Both the position numbers and the translations under genes were made by a program. DNA of 64,000 nt from an uncultured delta proteobacterium (GTDB taxonomy: Bacteria; Myxococcota_A; UBA9160; JAFDET01), in the NCBI GenBank assembly GCA_947259215.1, contig CAMYLJ010000022.1:214744-278743 (forward strand), read 5' to 3'. The notes beneath the pieces were generated by a model that worked only from the letters and a program-made list of their open reading frames with translations, was not told the origin of the DNA and did not search any database. Numbering within the stretch: the first letter of the stretch is position 1; every line of letters starts with the position of its first letter. Shown one piece after another: positions 42,108-53,462 of the stretch.

Positions 42108-43276
42108 GCTGACGCGGCCACCTCTTCGGCCACGGCGTCCGCCAGGGCGTCGACGGCCTCGGGCGGGTGGCTGGCCATGGGCGTGATGCGCAGCCGTGCC
42201 GTGCCCTCGGGCACGGACGGGTGCCGGATGCCCTGGGCGTAGAAGCCCCGCTCGAGCAACCGCTCGCAGACGGCCATCGTGCGCGCACTCGCCCCGAGCA
42301 CGACGGGGACGATGTGGGTGGTGCTCGGCGCCGTGTCGACGCCGTGCGTCCCCAGTCGCTCGCGCAGTCGCACGGCGTGGGCGTTCAGGCGCTCGCGTCG
42401 CCAGGGCTCGCGCTCGACCAGGCCGAGGGCGACCCGCGCCGCCTCCACCTGGGGCGGGGCCAGGGCGCACGAGAAGATGAAGCTGCGGGCGGTGTTGACC
42501 AGCAGGTCGCGCAGCGCGGCGCTCCCCGCCACGAAGGCCCCGAAGGAGCCCAGCGACTTCCCGAGCGTTCCCATCAGGACGTCGATTCCGTCCGCGACGC
42601 CCCGCAGCTCGTGGGCCCCGCGACCGCGCGGGCCGAGGGTGCCGGTGCCGTGAGCGTCGTCCACCAGCACGAGCGCGCCGTGGCGCTTCGCCAGGGGCAC
42701 CATCACCTCGAGCGGCGCCACGTCGCCGTCCATGCTGTAGACCCCGTCGAGCGCCACCAGCACCTGCCGGCGGCCGTCGCAGACCTCTCGCAGCGCCGCC
42801 TCCAGCGCGTCCGCGTCGCCGTGGGCGAAGACGCGCACGTCGGCGCGCGAGAGCCGACAGCCGTCGACGATCGAGGCGTGGTTCAGGGCGTCGGACACCA
42901 CCACGTCCCCGGCGCCGCAGAGCGCGGGGATCACCCCGACGTTGGCCATGTAGCCGGTGTTGAAGACCAGGGCGGCCTCGCTCCCGAAGAACGCGGCCAG
43001 CTCGGCCTCGAGCTCCTCGTGCAGCGTCAGGTTTCCGGTGATGAGGCGAGAACCGCCGGCCGCGCAGCCCCAGTCCTTCGCTGCGCGGGCTGCCGCCTCC
43101 ACGACCTCCGGGTGGCTCGCCAGGTCCAGGTAGTTGCTGCCGGCGAAGAGCCAGACCTCCTTGCCGTCGACGCTCATGCGCGGCGCCTGGGCTCCGTCGA
43201 GGACGCGCATGCGCCGGTAGGTGGCGCGATCGCGGATTCCTCCCAGGCGTTCCTTTGCGAATTGTTCGAGGTTCAT
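42104..43276 (-). CDS. bioF: 8-amino-7-oxononanoate synthase
   Basis: 390 residues. PLP alpha-oxoamine synthase fold: GSRLITGNLTLHEELEAELA, SDALNHASIVDG, LVDDAHGTGTLGPRGRG (204-220) and the Schiff-base Lys240 in GTLGKSLGSFGA. It condenses pimeloyl thioester with L-alanine. Other members of the superfamily (2-amino-3-ketobutyrate CoA ligase) are possible in general, but the position between bioB and bioD settles it. 39 nt after bioB. Confidence 0.96.
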   Translation of the reverse strand: MNLEQFAKERLGGIRDRATYRRMRVLDGAQAPRMSVDGKEVWLFAGSNYLDLASHPEVVEAAARAAKDWGCAAGGSRLITGNLTLHEELEAELAAFFGSEAALVFNTGYMANVGVIPALCGAGDVVVSDALNHASIVDGCRLSRADVRVFAHGDADALEAALREVCDGRRQVLVALDGVYSMDGDVAPLEVMVPLAKRHGALVLVDDAHGTGTLGPRGRGAHELRGVADGIDVLMGTLGKSLGSFGAFVAGSAALRDLLVNTARSFIFSCALAPPQVEAARVALGLVEREPWRRERLNAHAVRLRERLGTHGVDTAPSTTHIVPVVLGASARTMAVCERLLERGFYAQGIRHPSVPEGTARLRITPMASHPPEAVDALADAVAEEVAASA

Positions 43277-43315
43277 GGGCGTCTGCTTCTGGAGGGTTCG
43301 CGGGCTTTGCAGGCG

Positions 43316-44377
43316 CTAGTTCTGTCTCACGTCCGGCTTCAGGATTTCGCCCTCCCCGCCCGCGAGGCGGAAGCCTGTTTCTTCCGCGAGGGTCTCGTCC
43401 CAGGCGGGGTTGCCCTGCACCTCGAAGCCGGCGTCGCGGATCATGCGGTAGGTGTCGCGCACCGCGTCGCCGCGCGTGGTCAGGTAGCCCTCGACGAAGA
43501 GCGAGTTGGCGGGCCAGAGGCCGAGAGGGCCGAGGCTGCGCAGGTGTCCTTCGCGTCCGCCGGCGATCCGGATCTCGGCCCGCGGGTTGACCAGGCGCAT
43601 CAGGCAGAGCGCCCGCAGACAGCGCTCCGGGGAGAGCGAGCCGTCCGAGAGCACCGGGTTGCCGTCGATCGGGATCAGGAAGTTCACCGGGATGGAGGGC
43701 ACCTCGAGCTCGCGCAGGCGGAAGGCCACCTCCACCACGTCCGTCGTCGTCTCACCCATGCCGAGGATGAGCCCGCTGCACGGCTCGATGCCGCACTTCT
43801 TGGCGGCGGCCAGGGTGGCCACGCGGTCCGCATAGGTATGGGTGCTGCAGATCTCGCCGTAGTGGGACTCGCTCGTATTGAGGTTGTGGTTGAGGCGGTC
43901 GAGGCCGGCGTCGGCCAGGATGCGCGCGTGCTCCTCACCCAGCAGCCCGACCGAGAGGCAGACCTCGATCGGCCAGCGCGCCTTGACCTCGCGCACCAGC
44001 TCGGCCAGGCGCCGTGTCCGCTCGAGGCTCGGGCCGCGGCCCGAGAGCACCATGCAGTAGCGGCTGGCCCCGGCGCGCGCGGCGCGTTCCGCCTCGGCCA
44101 GGATCTCCGCGTCCGCCTTCATGGGGTATTTGCGGATCTCGGAGCTGGAGTCGCGCGACTGGGAGCAGTAGCCGCAGTCCTCCGGGCAGAGTCCGTTCTG
44201 CACGTTGTTCAACACGTGCACCATCACCGTGCGGCCGAAGTGGGCGCGGCGCGGTTCGAAGGCGGCCTGGAGCAGGGGGAGCAGCTCGGGATCCGGGCCA
44301 TCCAGGATGCGGCGGGCGTCCGCCTCGCTGGGGGGCTCGTCGCGGAGGGCGCGGGCGGCGAGGTCCTGGGTGTTCAT
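43316..44377 (-). CDS. bioB: Biotin synthase
   Basis: 353 residues. Radical-SAM motif CPEDCGYC (Cys64, Cys68, Cys71) in NGLCPEDCGYCSQSRDSSS, then KYPMKADAEILAEA, NTSESHYGEICSTHTYADR, GLILGMGET, and FLIPIDGNPVL near the C-terminus, all typical of BioB with its auxiliary [2Fe-2S] cluster. It inserts sulfur into dethiobiotin. First gene of the bio operon, about 185 nt downstream of a predicted promoter covered by a BirA-type operator. Confidence 0.97.
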   Translation of the reverse strand: MNTQDLAARALRDEPPSEADARRILDGPDPELLPLLQAAFEPRRAHFGRTVMVHVLNNVQNGLCPEDCGYCSQSRDSSSEIRKYPMKADAEILAEAERAARAGASRYCMVLSGRGPSLERTRRLAELVREVKARWPIEVCLSVGLLGEEHARILADAGLDRLNHNLNTSESHYGEICSTHTYADRVATLAAAKKCGIEPCSGLILGMGETTTDVVEVAFRLRELEVPSIPVNFLIPIDGNPVLSDGSLSPERCLRALCLMRLVNPRAEIRIAGGREGHLRSLGPLGLWPANSLFVEGYLTTRGDAVRDTYRMIRDAGFEVQGNPAWDETLAEETGFRLAGGEGEILKPDVRQN

Positions 44378-44457
44378 GTCCCTGTCCCTTCTTCCTTCTG
44401 CGGTGCGGTCTTGGGGGCCGCGGGGCTCCGGTGGGTTCGCCGGGCCGCGGAGGCTCC

Positions 44458-44540
44458 CATTTATCGTGATTTCGCTCGCCTTCGGCGAGCTGCGCGCCCG
44501 CCGGAGGCGGGCTTGCGGGCGTTCGCCTCCGGAGGGGCGG
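44458..44540 (+). repeat. Intergenic structured repeat, copy B (bioB leader)
   Basis: Contains hairpins GCTCGCC-TTC-GGCGAGC (44474-44490) and GCCCGCC-GGA-GGCGGGC (44496-44512) and the palindrome CCTCCGGAGG (about 44527-44536). CGCTCGCCTTCGGC is identical to copy A at 16220-16292. On the minus strand it would be part of the bioB leader RNA. Confidence 0.4.
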
Positions 44541-44594
44541 CCAGGCTCCTCAGGCTCTGCTTGCTCGGCGGACCGTAGAGGCGCCAGAGGTGGT

Positions 44595-44626
44595 CTGTCA
44601 ACCGAGGTTGTGACCGGGGTTGACAG
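44595..44626. promoter_or_regulatory. BirA-type biotin operator
   Basis: Perfect 9-bp inverted repeat CTGTCAACC-N14-GGTTGACAG. It matches the BirA box pattern TTGTAAACC-N14/16-GGTTTACAA in arm length, spacing and 7 of 9 bases per arm. On the minus strand the left arm supplies a consensus -35 TTGACA, with TACGGT 18 nt further as a possible -10, reading toward bioB. BirA with biotinyl-AMP would therefore block bioB transcription. The site also lies 24 bp before the divergent radA. Confidence 0.8.
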
Positions 44627-44637
44627 GGACGTGCCGC

Positions 44638-44643
44638 TAGAAT
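44638..44643 (+). promoter_or_regulatory. radA -10 box at leaderless spacing
   Basis: TAGAAT ends 6 nt before the radA ATG, placing the predicted start at or next to the A of the ATG. No ribosome-binding site is present. TTGACA upstream (44620-44625) is only 12 nt away, too close for a normal -35. Confidence 0.45.
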
Positions 44644-44649
44644 GCGGCG

Positions 44650-46047
44650 ATGGCGAAGGCTCGGACGGCGTTCTTCTGTACGGAATGCGGGACCCAGCAC
44701 CCCCGTTGGCTCGGGCGCTGCACGGGCTGTGGCACCTGGGAGAGCCTGATGGAGGAGCCGGTGGGCGGGACGGCCGCCGGGGCCGACGACTCGCGGACGC
44801 TGGTGGCGCCGGCGGCCGCGGCCGCGAAGGCGCGGCCCCTCCACGCCATCGACGCCTCCGCGGCGCCGCGTCTGGAGACGGGGCTGGGCGAGCTGGACCG
44901 GGTGCTCGGCGGGGGCATCGTGCCCGGCTCCGTGGTGCTGCTGGGCGGTGAGCCGGGGGTGGGAAAGTCGACGCTGGCCCTCCAGCTCGCCGGTCAGGTG
45001 GCGGCCGGCGGGGGGCGGGTCCTCTACGTGACCGGCGAGGAGAGCGCCGAGCAGCTGCGGCTGCGGGCGACCCGCCTGCGCGAGGTGCCCGGAGACGTGC
45101 TGGTCCAGCCGGAGACGCGGGTCGAGGCCCTGGCCGCGCCCTGGCGGGAGGCGCAGCCGACGCTCGTGGTGATCGACTCCATCCAGACCATGCAGACCGA
45201 GCGGGTGGAGTCCGCGCCGGGCTCCGTGGCGCAGGTACGCGAGAGTGCCGCCCTGATGGCGGCCAGCGCCAAGGCGTCGGGCGCGGCGCTGCTGCTCGTG
45301 GGTCACGTCACCAAGGAGGGCGTGCTGGCGGGGCCGCGGGTGCTCGAGCACCTGGTCGACGCCGTCCTCACCTTCGAGGGGGACCGCAGCCACGCCTACC
45401 GTCTGCTGCGCGCCACGAAGAACCGCTTCGGCTCCACGCGCGAAGTCGGGGTCTTCACGATGCACGACGACGGCCTCGCCGGCGTCGAGAACCCGAGTGA
45501 GCTCTTCCTGGCCGAGCGCCGGGCGCAGACGCCGGGCTCCTGCATCGTGCCGCTGGTGGAGGGCTCGCGGCCCATGCTGGTGGAGATCCAGGCGCTGGTG
45601 GCGCCGGCTGGCTACGGCACCGCGCGCCGGACCTCCCTCGGTGTCGACGACGGTCGCGTGGCGTTGCTGCTGGCGGCGCTCGACCGGCACAGCGACGTGG
45701 ACCTCGTGTCGCGTGACGTCTACGTGAACGTCACCGGGGGTGTACGCATCGCGGAGCCGGCAGCGGACCTGGCCCTGGCGCTCGCCCTGGCGTCGAGCCG
45801 GCTCGACATTCCTTTGCCCGCGGACGTCGCGGCCTGTGGCGAGATCGGCCTGGGCGGCGAGGTGCGGCGTGTCGGCCGGCTGGACCTGCGCGTGCGGGAG
45901 GCCGCCCGGCTCGGATTCCGACGGGTCCTCACGCCGCCGGGCCCGGAGGCGGTCGCCGGTGACGGCGCGACACGGATCGAGACCGAGGACGTGGCCGAGG
46001 CGGTGCGTTGGCTGCGACGCGAACGCCCGTCCACGTCGTCGGAGTGA
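44650..46047 (+). CDS. radA: DNA repair protein RadA (Sms)
   Basis: 465 residues. Zinc finger Cys10, Cys13, Cys24, Cys27; RecA-like ATPase with Walker A GEPGVGKST (100-108); the RadA-specific KNRFG motif (257-261); and a C-terminal Lon-like domain (DVYVNVTGGVRIAEPAADLA; EIGLGGEVRRV). It drives branch migration in recombinational repair. The ATG has no ribosome-binding site and lies 6 nt after TAGAAT, so the mRNA may be leaderless. Confidence 0.97.
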   Translation: MAKARTAFFCTECGTQHPRWLGRCTGCGTWESLMEEPVGGTAAGADDSRTLVAPAAAAAKARPLHAIDASAAPRLETGLGELDRVLGGGIVPGSVVLLGGEPGVGKSTLALQLAGQVAAGGGRVLYVTGEESAEQLRLRATRLREVPGDVLVQPETRVEALAAPWREAQPTLVVIDSIQTMQTERVESAPGSVAQVRESAALMAASAKASGAALLLVGHVTKEGVLAGPRVLEHLVDAVLTFEGDRSHAYRLLRATKNRFGSTREVGVFTMHDDGLAGVENPSELFLAERRAQTPGSCIVPLVEGSRPMLVEIQALVAPAGYGTARRTSLGVDDGRVALLLAALDRHSDVDLVSRDVYVNVTGGVRIAEPAADLALALALASSRLDIPLPADVAACGEIGLGGEVRRVGRLDLRVREAARLGFRRVLTPPGPEAVAGDGATRIETEDVAEAVRWLRRERPSTSSE

Positions 46048-46087
46048 ACGACGCTTGGCGTCACGCGTGCGCACGCGCCGCGAGTCC

Positions 46088-46116
46088 TTTACACCCCCCG
46101 ACGCGCCAGCTAGGTT
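46088..46116 (+). promoter_or_regulatory. Promoter of the polyprenyl synthase gene
   Basis: TTTACA (46088-46093), 17-nt spacer, TAGGTT (46111-46116), then 7 nt to the ATG at 46124. The predicted start falls on the start codon, giving a leaderless message. Confidence 0.45.
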
Positions 46117-46123
46117 GGCACGC

Positions 46124-47134
46124 ATGGCCGCCCCCGCCCCTGCGCCGCGCGCATTCGCGCGCGCCCTGGATCGCATCAGCGACGGACTCGACCAGGTCGA
46201 GGTCACCATGCGCGCCCAGCTCGACTCCGCCAGCGGCGCCGTGACACAGATTGGTGAACACGTGCTCTCGTCGGGGGGCAAGCGCGTGCGGCCGGCCCTG
46301 CTCTTCTTCAGCTCCGAGCTCTGCGGCTACACCGGACCGCGTCGCGTGCAGATCGCCGCCGCCATCGAGTTCCTCCACACCGCGACCTTGCTCCACGACG
46401 ACGTGGTGGACATGGGCGACCTGCGCCGCGGCCGCCCGTCGGCCAACGCGCTGTGGGGCAACCGGCGGGCCATCCTGGTGGGCGACTTCTTCTACGCGCG
46501 CGCCTCGGGCATGATCGTCGAGGACGGCGAGCTGGCGATCCTCGAGGTGTTCGCCAACACCATCCGGCGCATGGCCGAGGGCGAGATCCTCCAGATGCAG
46601 CGTTCCTTCGACCCCGAGGTGACCGAGGCGAACTACTACGACGTGATCGAGCGCAAGAGCGCGGAGCTGCTGTCGGCGTCGTGCGAGGCGGGCGCCATCC
46701 TCGGCGGGGTGACCCGTGCCGAGCGCCGGCGGCTGGCCGACTTCGGCCGCCAGGTCGGCCTGGCGTTCCAGCTGCGCGACGACGCGCTGGACTACGACGC
46801 CAGCGCAGACGAGCTCGGCAAGCGTCCCTACACGGACCTGTGTGAGGGCAAGGTGACCCTGCCCCTGCTCCTGACCCTCAAGCGCTGCACGCCCGCCGAG
46901 CGGGTGTCGATCGAGTCGTGCCTCAAGACGGTGGCGACGCTGGATGGCGGCGCCGCGCCCGACGTGGAGCCGGTGGCGGCCCTGGTGCGTCGCTATCGCG
47001 GCGTCGAGGACACCGTGCGCCGCGCCGAGTCCCACGTGGATCGCGCCCTGGCGTCGATCGCCCCCTTCCCCGACGGACCCGCGCGCGAGGCGCTGCTGTC
47101 CGCCGCGGACTTCGCCGTCTCTCGCGGCTGCTGA
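46124..47134 (+). CDS. Trans-polyprenyl diphosphate synthase (IspB-type)
   Basis: 336 residues from ATG 46124. First Asp-rich motif LLHDDVVDMGDLRRG (Asp92, Asp93, Asp96), second motif QLRDDALDYD (Asp219, Asp220, Asp223), and GGKRVRPALLF near the N-terminus. The size and lack of the short-chain insertion fit the long-chain group (hepta- to nonaprenyl) making quinone side chains; product length cannot be read from sequence. It acts on IPP and an allylic diphosphate. Confidence 0.92.
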   Translation: MAAPAPAPRAFARALDRISDGLDQVEVTMRAQLDSASGAVTQIGEHVLSSGGKRVRPALLFFSSELCGYTGPRRVQIAAAIEFLHTATLLHDDVVDMGDLRRGRPSANALWGNRRAILVGDFFYARASGMIVEDGELAILEVFANTIRRMAEGEILQMQRSFDPEVTEANYYDVIERKSAELLSASCEAGAILGGVTRAERRRLADFGRQVGLAFQLRDDALDYDASADELGKRPYTDLCEGKVTLPLLLTLKRCTPAERVSIESCLKTVATLDGGAAPDVEPVAALVRRYRGVEDTVRRAESHVDRALASIAPFPDGPAREALLSAADFAVSRGC

Positions 47135-47176
47135 GCCGCGACCCTTCTCGCCCCGCGGTCCCGCGGAGACATCCCC

Positions 47177-47506
47177 ATGATCGAACGGTTCGGAACGAGC
47201 CCCGGGCGCGTGCTGGCGCGCGTCCTCCTGCTCGCGCTGGGAATCGCCGTGGCCGGCAGCGCCGGCGCGGCGGACCCGCCGCTGCAGGGTGTGGTGAACG
47301 TCAACACCGCCTCGCTGGAGGAGCTCCAGCTCCTGCCCGGGATCGGCGAGACGCGCGCCCGCGCCATCGTGGCGCAGCGCGAGCAGAGCGGAGGCTTCCG
47401 CTCGGTGGACGAGCTGGTGGCCGTGAAGGGCATCGGCGACAAGGCGCTGGAGCGCCTGCGTCCCTTCGTGACCACGAAGGGCAAGACCACCGCGAGCCTC
47501 GAGTAG
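47177..47506 (+). CDS. ComEA-like helix-hairpin-helix protein
   Basis: 109 residues with a signal peptide or anchor (RVLLLALGIAVAGSAGAA) and a tandem HhH domain: VNVNTASLEELQLLPGIGETRARAI and FRSVDELVAVKGIGDKALERL. ComEA-type proteins bind double-stranded DNA in the periplasm during uptake; in species without competence genes the role is unclear. No other competence gene is nearby. A strong hairpin follows. Confidence 0.85.
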   Translation: MIERFGTSPGRVLARVLLLALGIAVAGSAGAADPPLQGVVNVNTASLEELQLLPGIGETRARAIVAQREQSGGFRSVDELVAVKGIGDKALERLRPFVTTKGKTTASLE

Positions 47507-47517
47507 CCGGCAAGCGT

Positions 47518-47538
47518 CGGGGGGCCTTTGGCCCCCCG
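47518..47538 (+). terminator. Strong hairpin terminator after the ComEA-like gene
   Basis: Perfect 9-bp stem CGGGGGGCC/GGCCCCCCG with a TTT loop, 11 nt past the stop and 37 nt before the importer genes. No T-run follows, common in this GC-rich genome. Confidence 0.55.
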
Positions 47539-47575
47539 GCGCCAGCCGGCGTCCGCTTGTGCGATCCTCCCGGCC

Positions 47576-48429
47576 GTGCCGGGGATCGCCCGCCTCGCCG
47601 CCGCCCTGCTGCTCGCCTGCGCGGCGGCGTCTTCCGTCCGTGCCGAAACCGCCGCGCCTGCGCGGCGGGTCGTCTCCATGAACCCGTCTCTCAGCGCCAT
47701 CTTGCTCGCGCTCGGCGCCCGCGACGCGATCGTCGGGGTGGACGAGTGGTCGGCACGCTCCCAGCCCGGGCTCGAGGGCCTGCCGCAGGTCGGCGGGCTC
47801 GCGAGCCCCGACCTCGAGGGCGTGGTGGCGTTGCGACCGGACCTGGTGGTGCTGGTCGCGAGCTTCGAGCAGCGCGACTTCCGCGCGCGCCTGGCCGAGG
47901 TGGGAATCCCGGTGCGGGAGCTCTCGCCCACTGCCTTCGACGAGGTGCTGGAGAGCATCCTGGCGCTGGGCGATGCGGTCGGACGCCGTGCCGCCGCCGA
48001 GGAGCGCGTGGCGGCGATCCGCCGCGCGCGCCGCGAGGTCGAAGCGGCGGTCTCCGGGCGCCCGCGTCCGCGCACCGTCGTGGTGCTCCAGCGCGAGCCG
48101 CTCTTCGTGGTGGGCCGCAGCAACTTCATCGACGAGATGCTCGGGTCCGCGGGCGGCCAGAACCTGGGCGCCGAGCTCGGCGATTCCTATCCCCGGGTGG
48201 CGCTCGAGTGGCTCGCCGCGCGCGCTCCCGAGGTGATCCTCGACTCCAGCACCGATCCCACGCCGGCCCGCGAGTACTGGCAGCGGCTGCCGTCGCTGCC
48301 CGCCGTGCGCAGCGAACGCGTGGTCGAGCTCGGACCCGGGGTGGCGACGCTTCCGGGGCCCTGGCTCGACCGCGCGCTCTGGACCCTGGCGCGCGCGCTC
48401 CACGGCGATGCGCTCGGCCGGGACGCGCC

Positions 48430-48433
<4 letters not shown>
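47576..48433 (+). CDS. ABC importer substrate-binding protein (BtuF/FecB type)
   Basis: 285 residues from GTG 47576, which gives a normal signal peptide (GIARLAAALLLACAAASSVRA). Class III periplasmic-binding fold: RRVVSMNPSLSAILLALGA, VDEWSARSQPGLEGLPQVGG, SPDLEGVVALRPDLVVL, FVVGRSNFIDEMLGSAGG. It delivers a cobalamin- or ferric-chelate-like ligand to the membrane transporter encoded next. No cobalamin riboswitch is seen in the 70-nt upstream gap, so the ligand is undecided. Overlaps the permease gene by GTGA. Confidence 0.9.
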
Positions 48434-52290
<3,857 letters not shown>

Positions 52291-52355
52291 GCGTGTCTTT
52301 TCACCCGCGCGCGCCTTTCTGCGGCCCGTCCTGACGTGGCATCCTCTGGGTCGCC

Positions 52356-53462
52356 ATGCGGACGCTCGAGGAGACGACACCGCGCCACGGTCTGTCGGTG
52401 CCGGTGGTGACGGTCCTGGACGGAGACGGCGGCCTGCTGGAGGAGGACCAGCGCACCCTCGTGCGCTACGCGGTGCAGGACGGCCGCGGCGCCGACGTCC
52501 TGTTCGCGGCGGGGACGACCGGCGAGTGGGACCGCATCGCGCTCCCGGTGCAGCAGCGCTGCATCCAGGTCTGTGCCGAGGAGGCCGCCAAGCTGAACGC
52601 CGGCCTGTCGCCGGAGCGGGTGGAGGTGTGGGCGGGGATCACCGCGCACAGCGCGCGCGACACCCTGGCCAACCTGGAGTTCGCGTGCGCGGCCGGCGCC
52701 GACGCGGCCGTGCTGGCGCCGCTCTCGATCGGCGACGTGCGCGACATCGTGCACTTCTTCTCCCGCGACGTGGGCGACCTGCTGGACGCTCTGCCCCGAC
52801 GCATTCCCGTGTATCTGTACGACAACGCGGACATCGCGGTGGACCCGGCGGTGAGCCACATCCGCACTCGGCAGGTGAAGGCGCTCTCGCGCCTCGACTT
52901 CGTGCGCGGCATGAAGGTCACGGCCAGCCGCAAGGTGATGGGCAACTACATGCGCGCGGCCCGCAACTTCCGCGAGCGCGGCGAGTTCGGCATCTACGTC
53001 GGCAACGCCATGACGATCTTCGACCTCTTCCGCCCGCGCAGCGGCGGCTGGGGGACCCTCGTCGAGCACTGGAACCGCCGATTGCTGCGCGACACGCTCC
53101 CCATCGGGCTCGTCGCGGGCCCGGCCAACGTCTTCCCCCGCGAGTGGGCCCGCGCCTGGCAGGTCTGCCGCACCGGCGACGTGGAGCGCATGGACCAGGT
53201 GCGCGAGGTGCTGGAAGCCTTCCGCGCGGGCACCTGGGCGGCCGGCGGGCGGCGCACCATCGCGTGCATCAAGCGCGCGCTGCGAAGCCTCGGCGTCGTG
53301 ACGAGCGACGCGGTCGCGGAGGGCACACCCGAGCTGACGGCGCCCGACGCCGAGCGCTTCGACGCGGTCTTCGAGGACGTGCTGGCGCTGGCGCGCGAGC
53401 GGATCGGCGCGCCCTGGGTCTCGCTGGTGGACCCCGGACCGGGGGGAGGCGCGGCCCCGTGA
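52356..53462 (+). CDS. DapA-family (dihydrodipicolinate synthase-like) lyase/aldolase
   Basis: 368 residues, about 70 longer than DapA. TIM barrel with LFAAGTTGEWDRIAL (the GTTGE loop that holds the 2-oxo acid), VYLYDNADIAV (Tyr of the proton relay) and FVRGMKVTAS with the Schiff-base Lys. The C-terminal third (WARAWQVCRTGDVERMDQ onward) is helical. The family includes aldolases and dehydratases for sugar acids and sialic acids, so it is probably catabolic rather than lysine biosynthesis. It overlaps the kinase-isomerase fusion by GTGA. Confidence 0.85.
   Translation: MRTLEETTPRHGLSVPVVTVLDGDGGLLEEDQRTLVRYAVQDGRGADVLFAAGTTGEWDRIALPVQQRCIQVCAEEAAKLNAGLSPERVEVWAGITAHSARDTLANLEFACAAGADAAVLAPLSIGDVRDIVHFFSRDVGDLLDALPRRIPVYLYDNADIAVDPAVSHIRTRQVKALSRLDFVRGMKVTASRKVMGNYMRAARNFRERGEFGIYVGNAMTIFDLFRPRSGGWGTLVEHWNRRLLRDTLPIGLVAGPANVFPREWARAWQVCRTGDVERMDQVREVLEAFRAGTWAAGGRRTIACIKRALRSLGVVTSDAVAEGTPELTAPDAERFDAVFEDVLALARERIGAPWVSLVDPGPGGGAAP

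Noticed and set aside
44620..44643. TTGACA and TAGAAT as a standard radA promoter
   Set aside because: Their spacing is 12 nt instead of 16-18; TTGACA is better explained as part of the BirA-type inverted repeat.
46116..46128. TGGCACG before the polyprenyl synthase as a sigma-54 promoter
   Set aside because: No TTGC element follows at the required distance.
47507..47575. Cobalamin riboswitch before the BtuF-like gene
   Set aside because: The gap is about 70 nt and mostly a GC hairpin, far too short for the aptamer.
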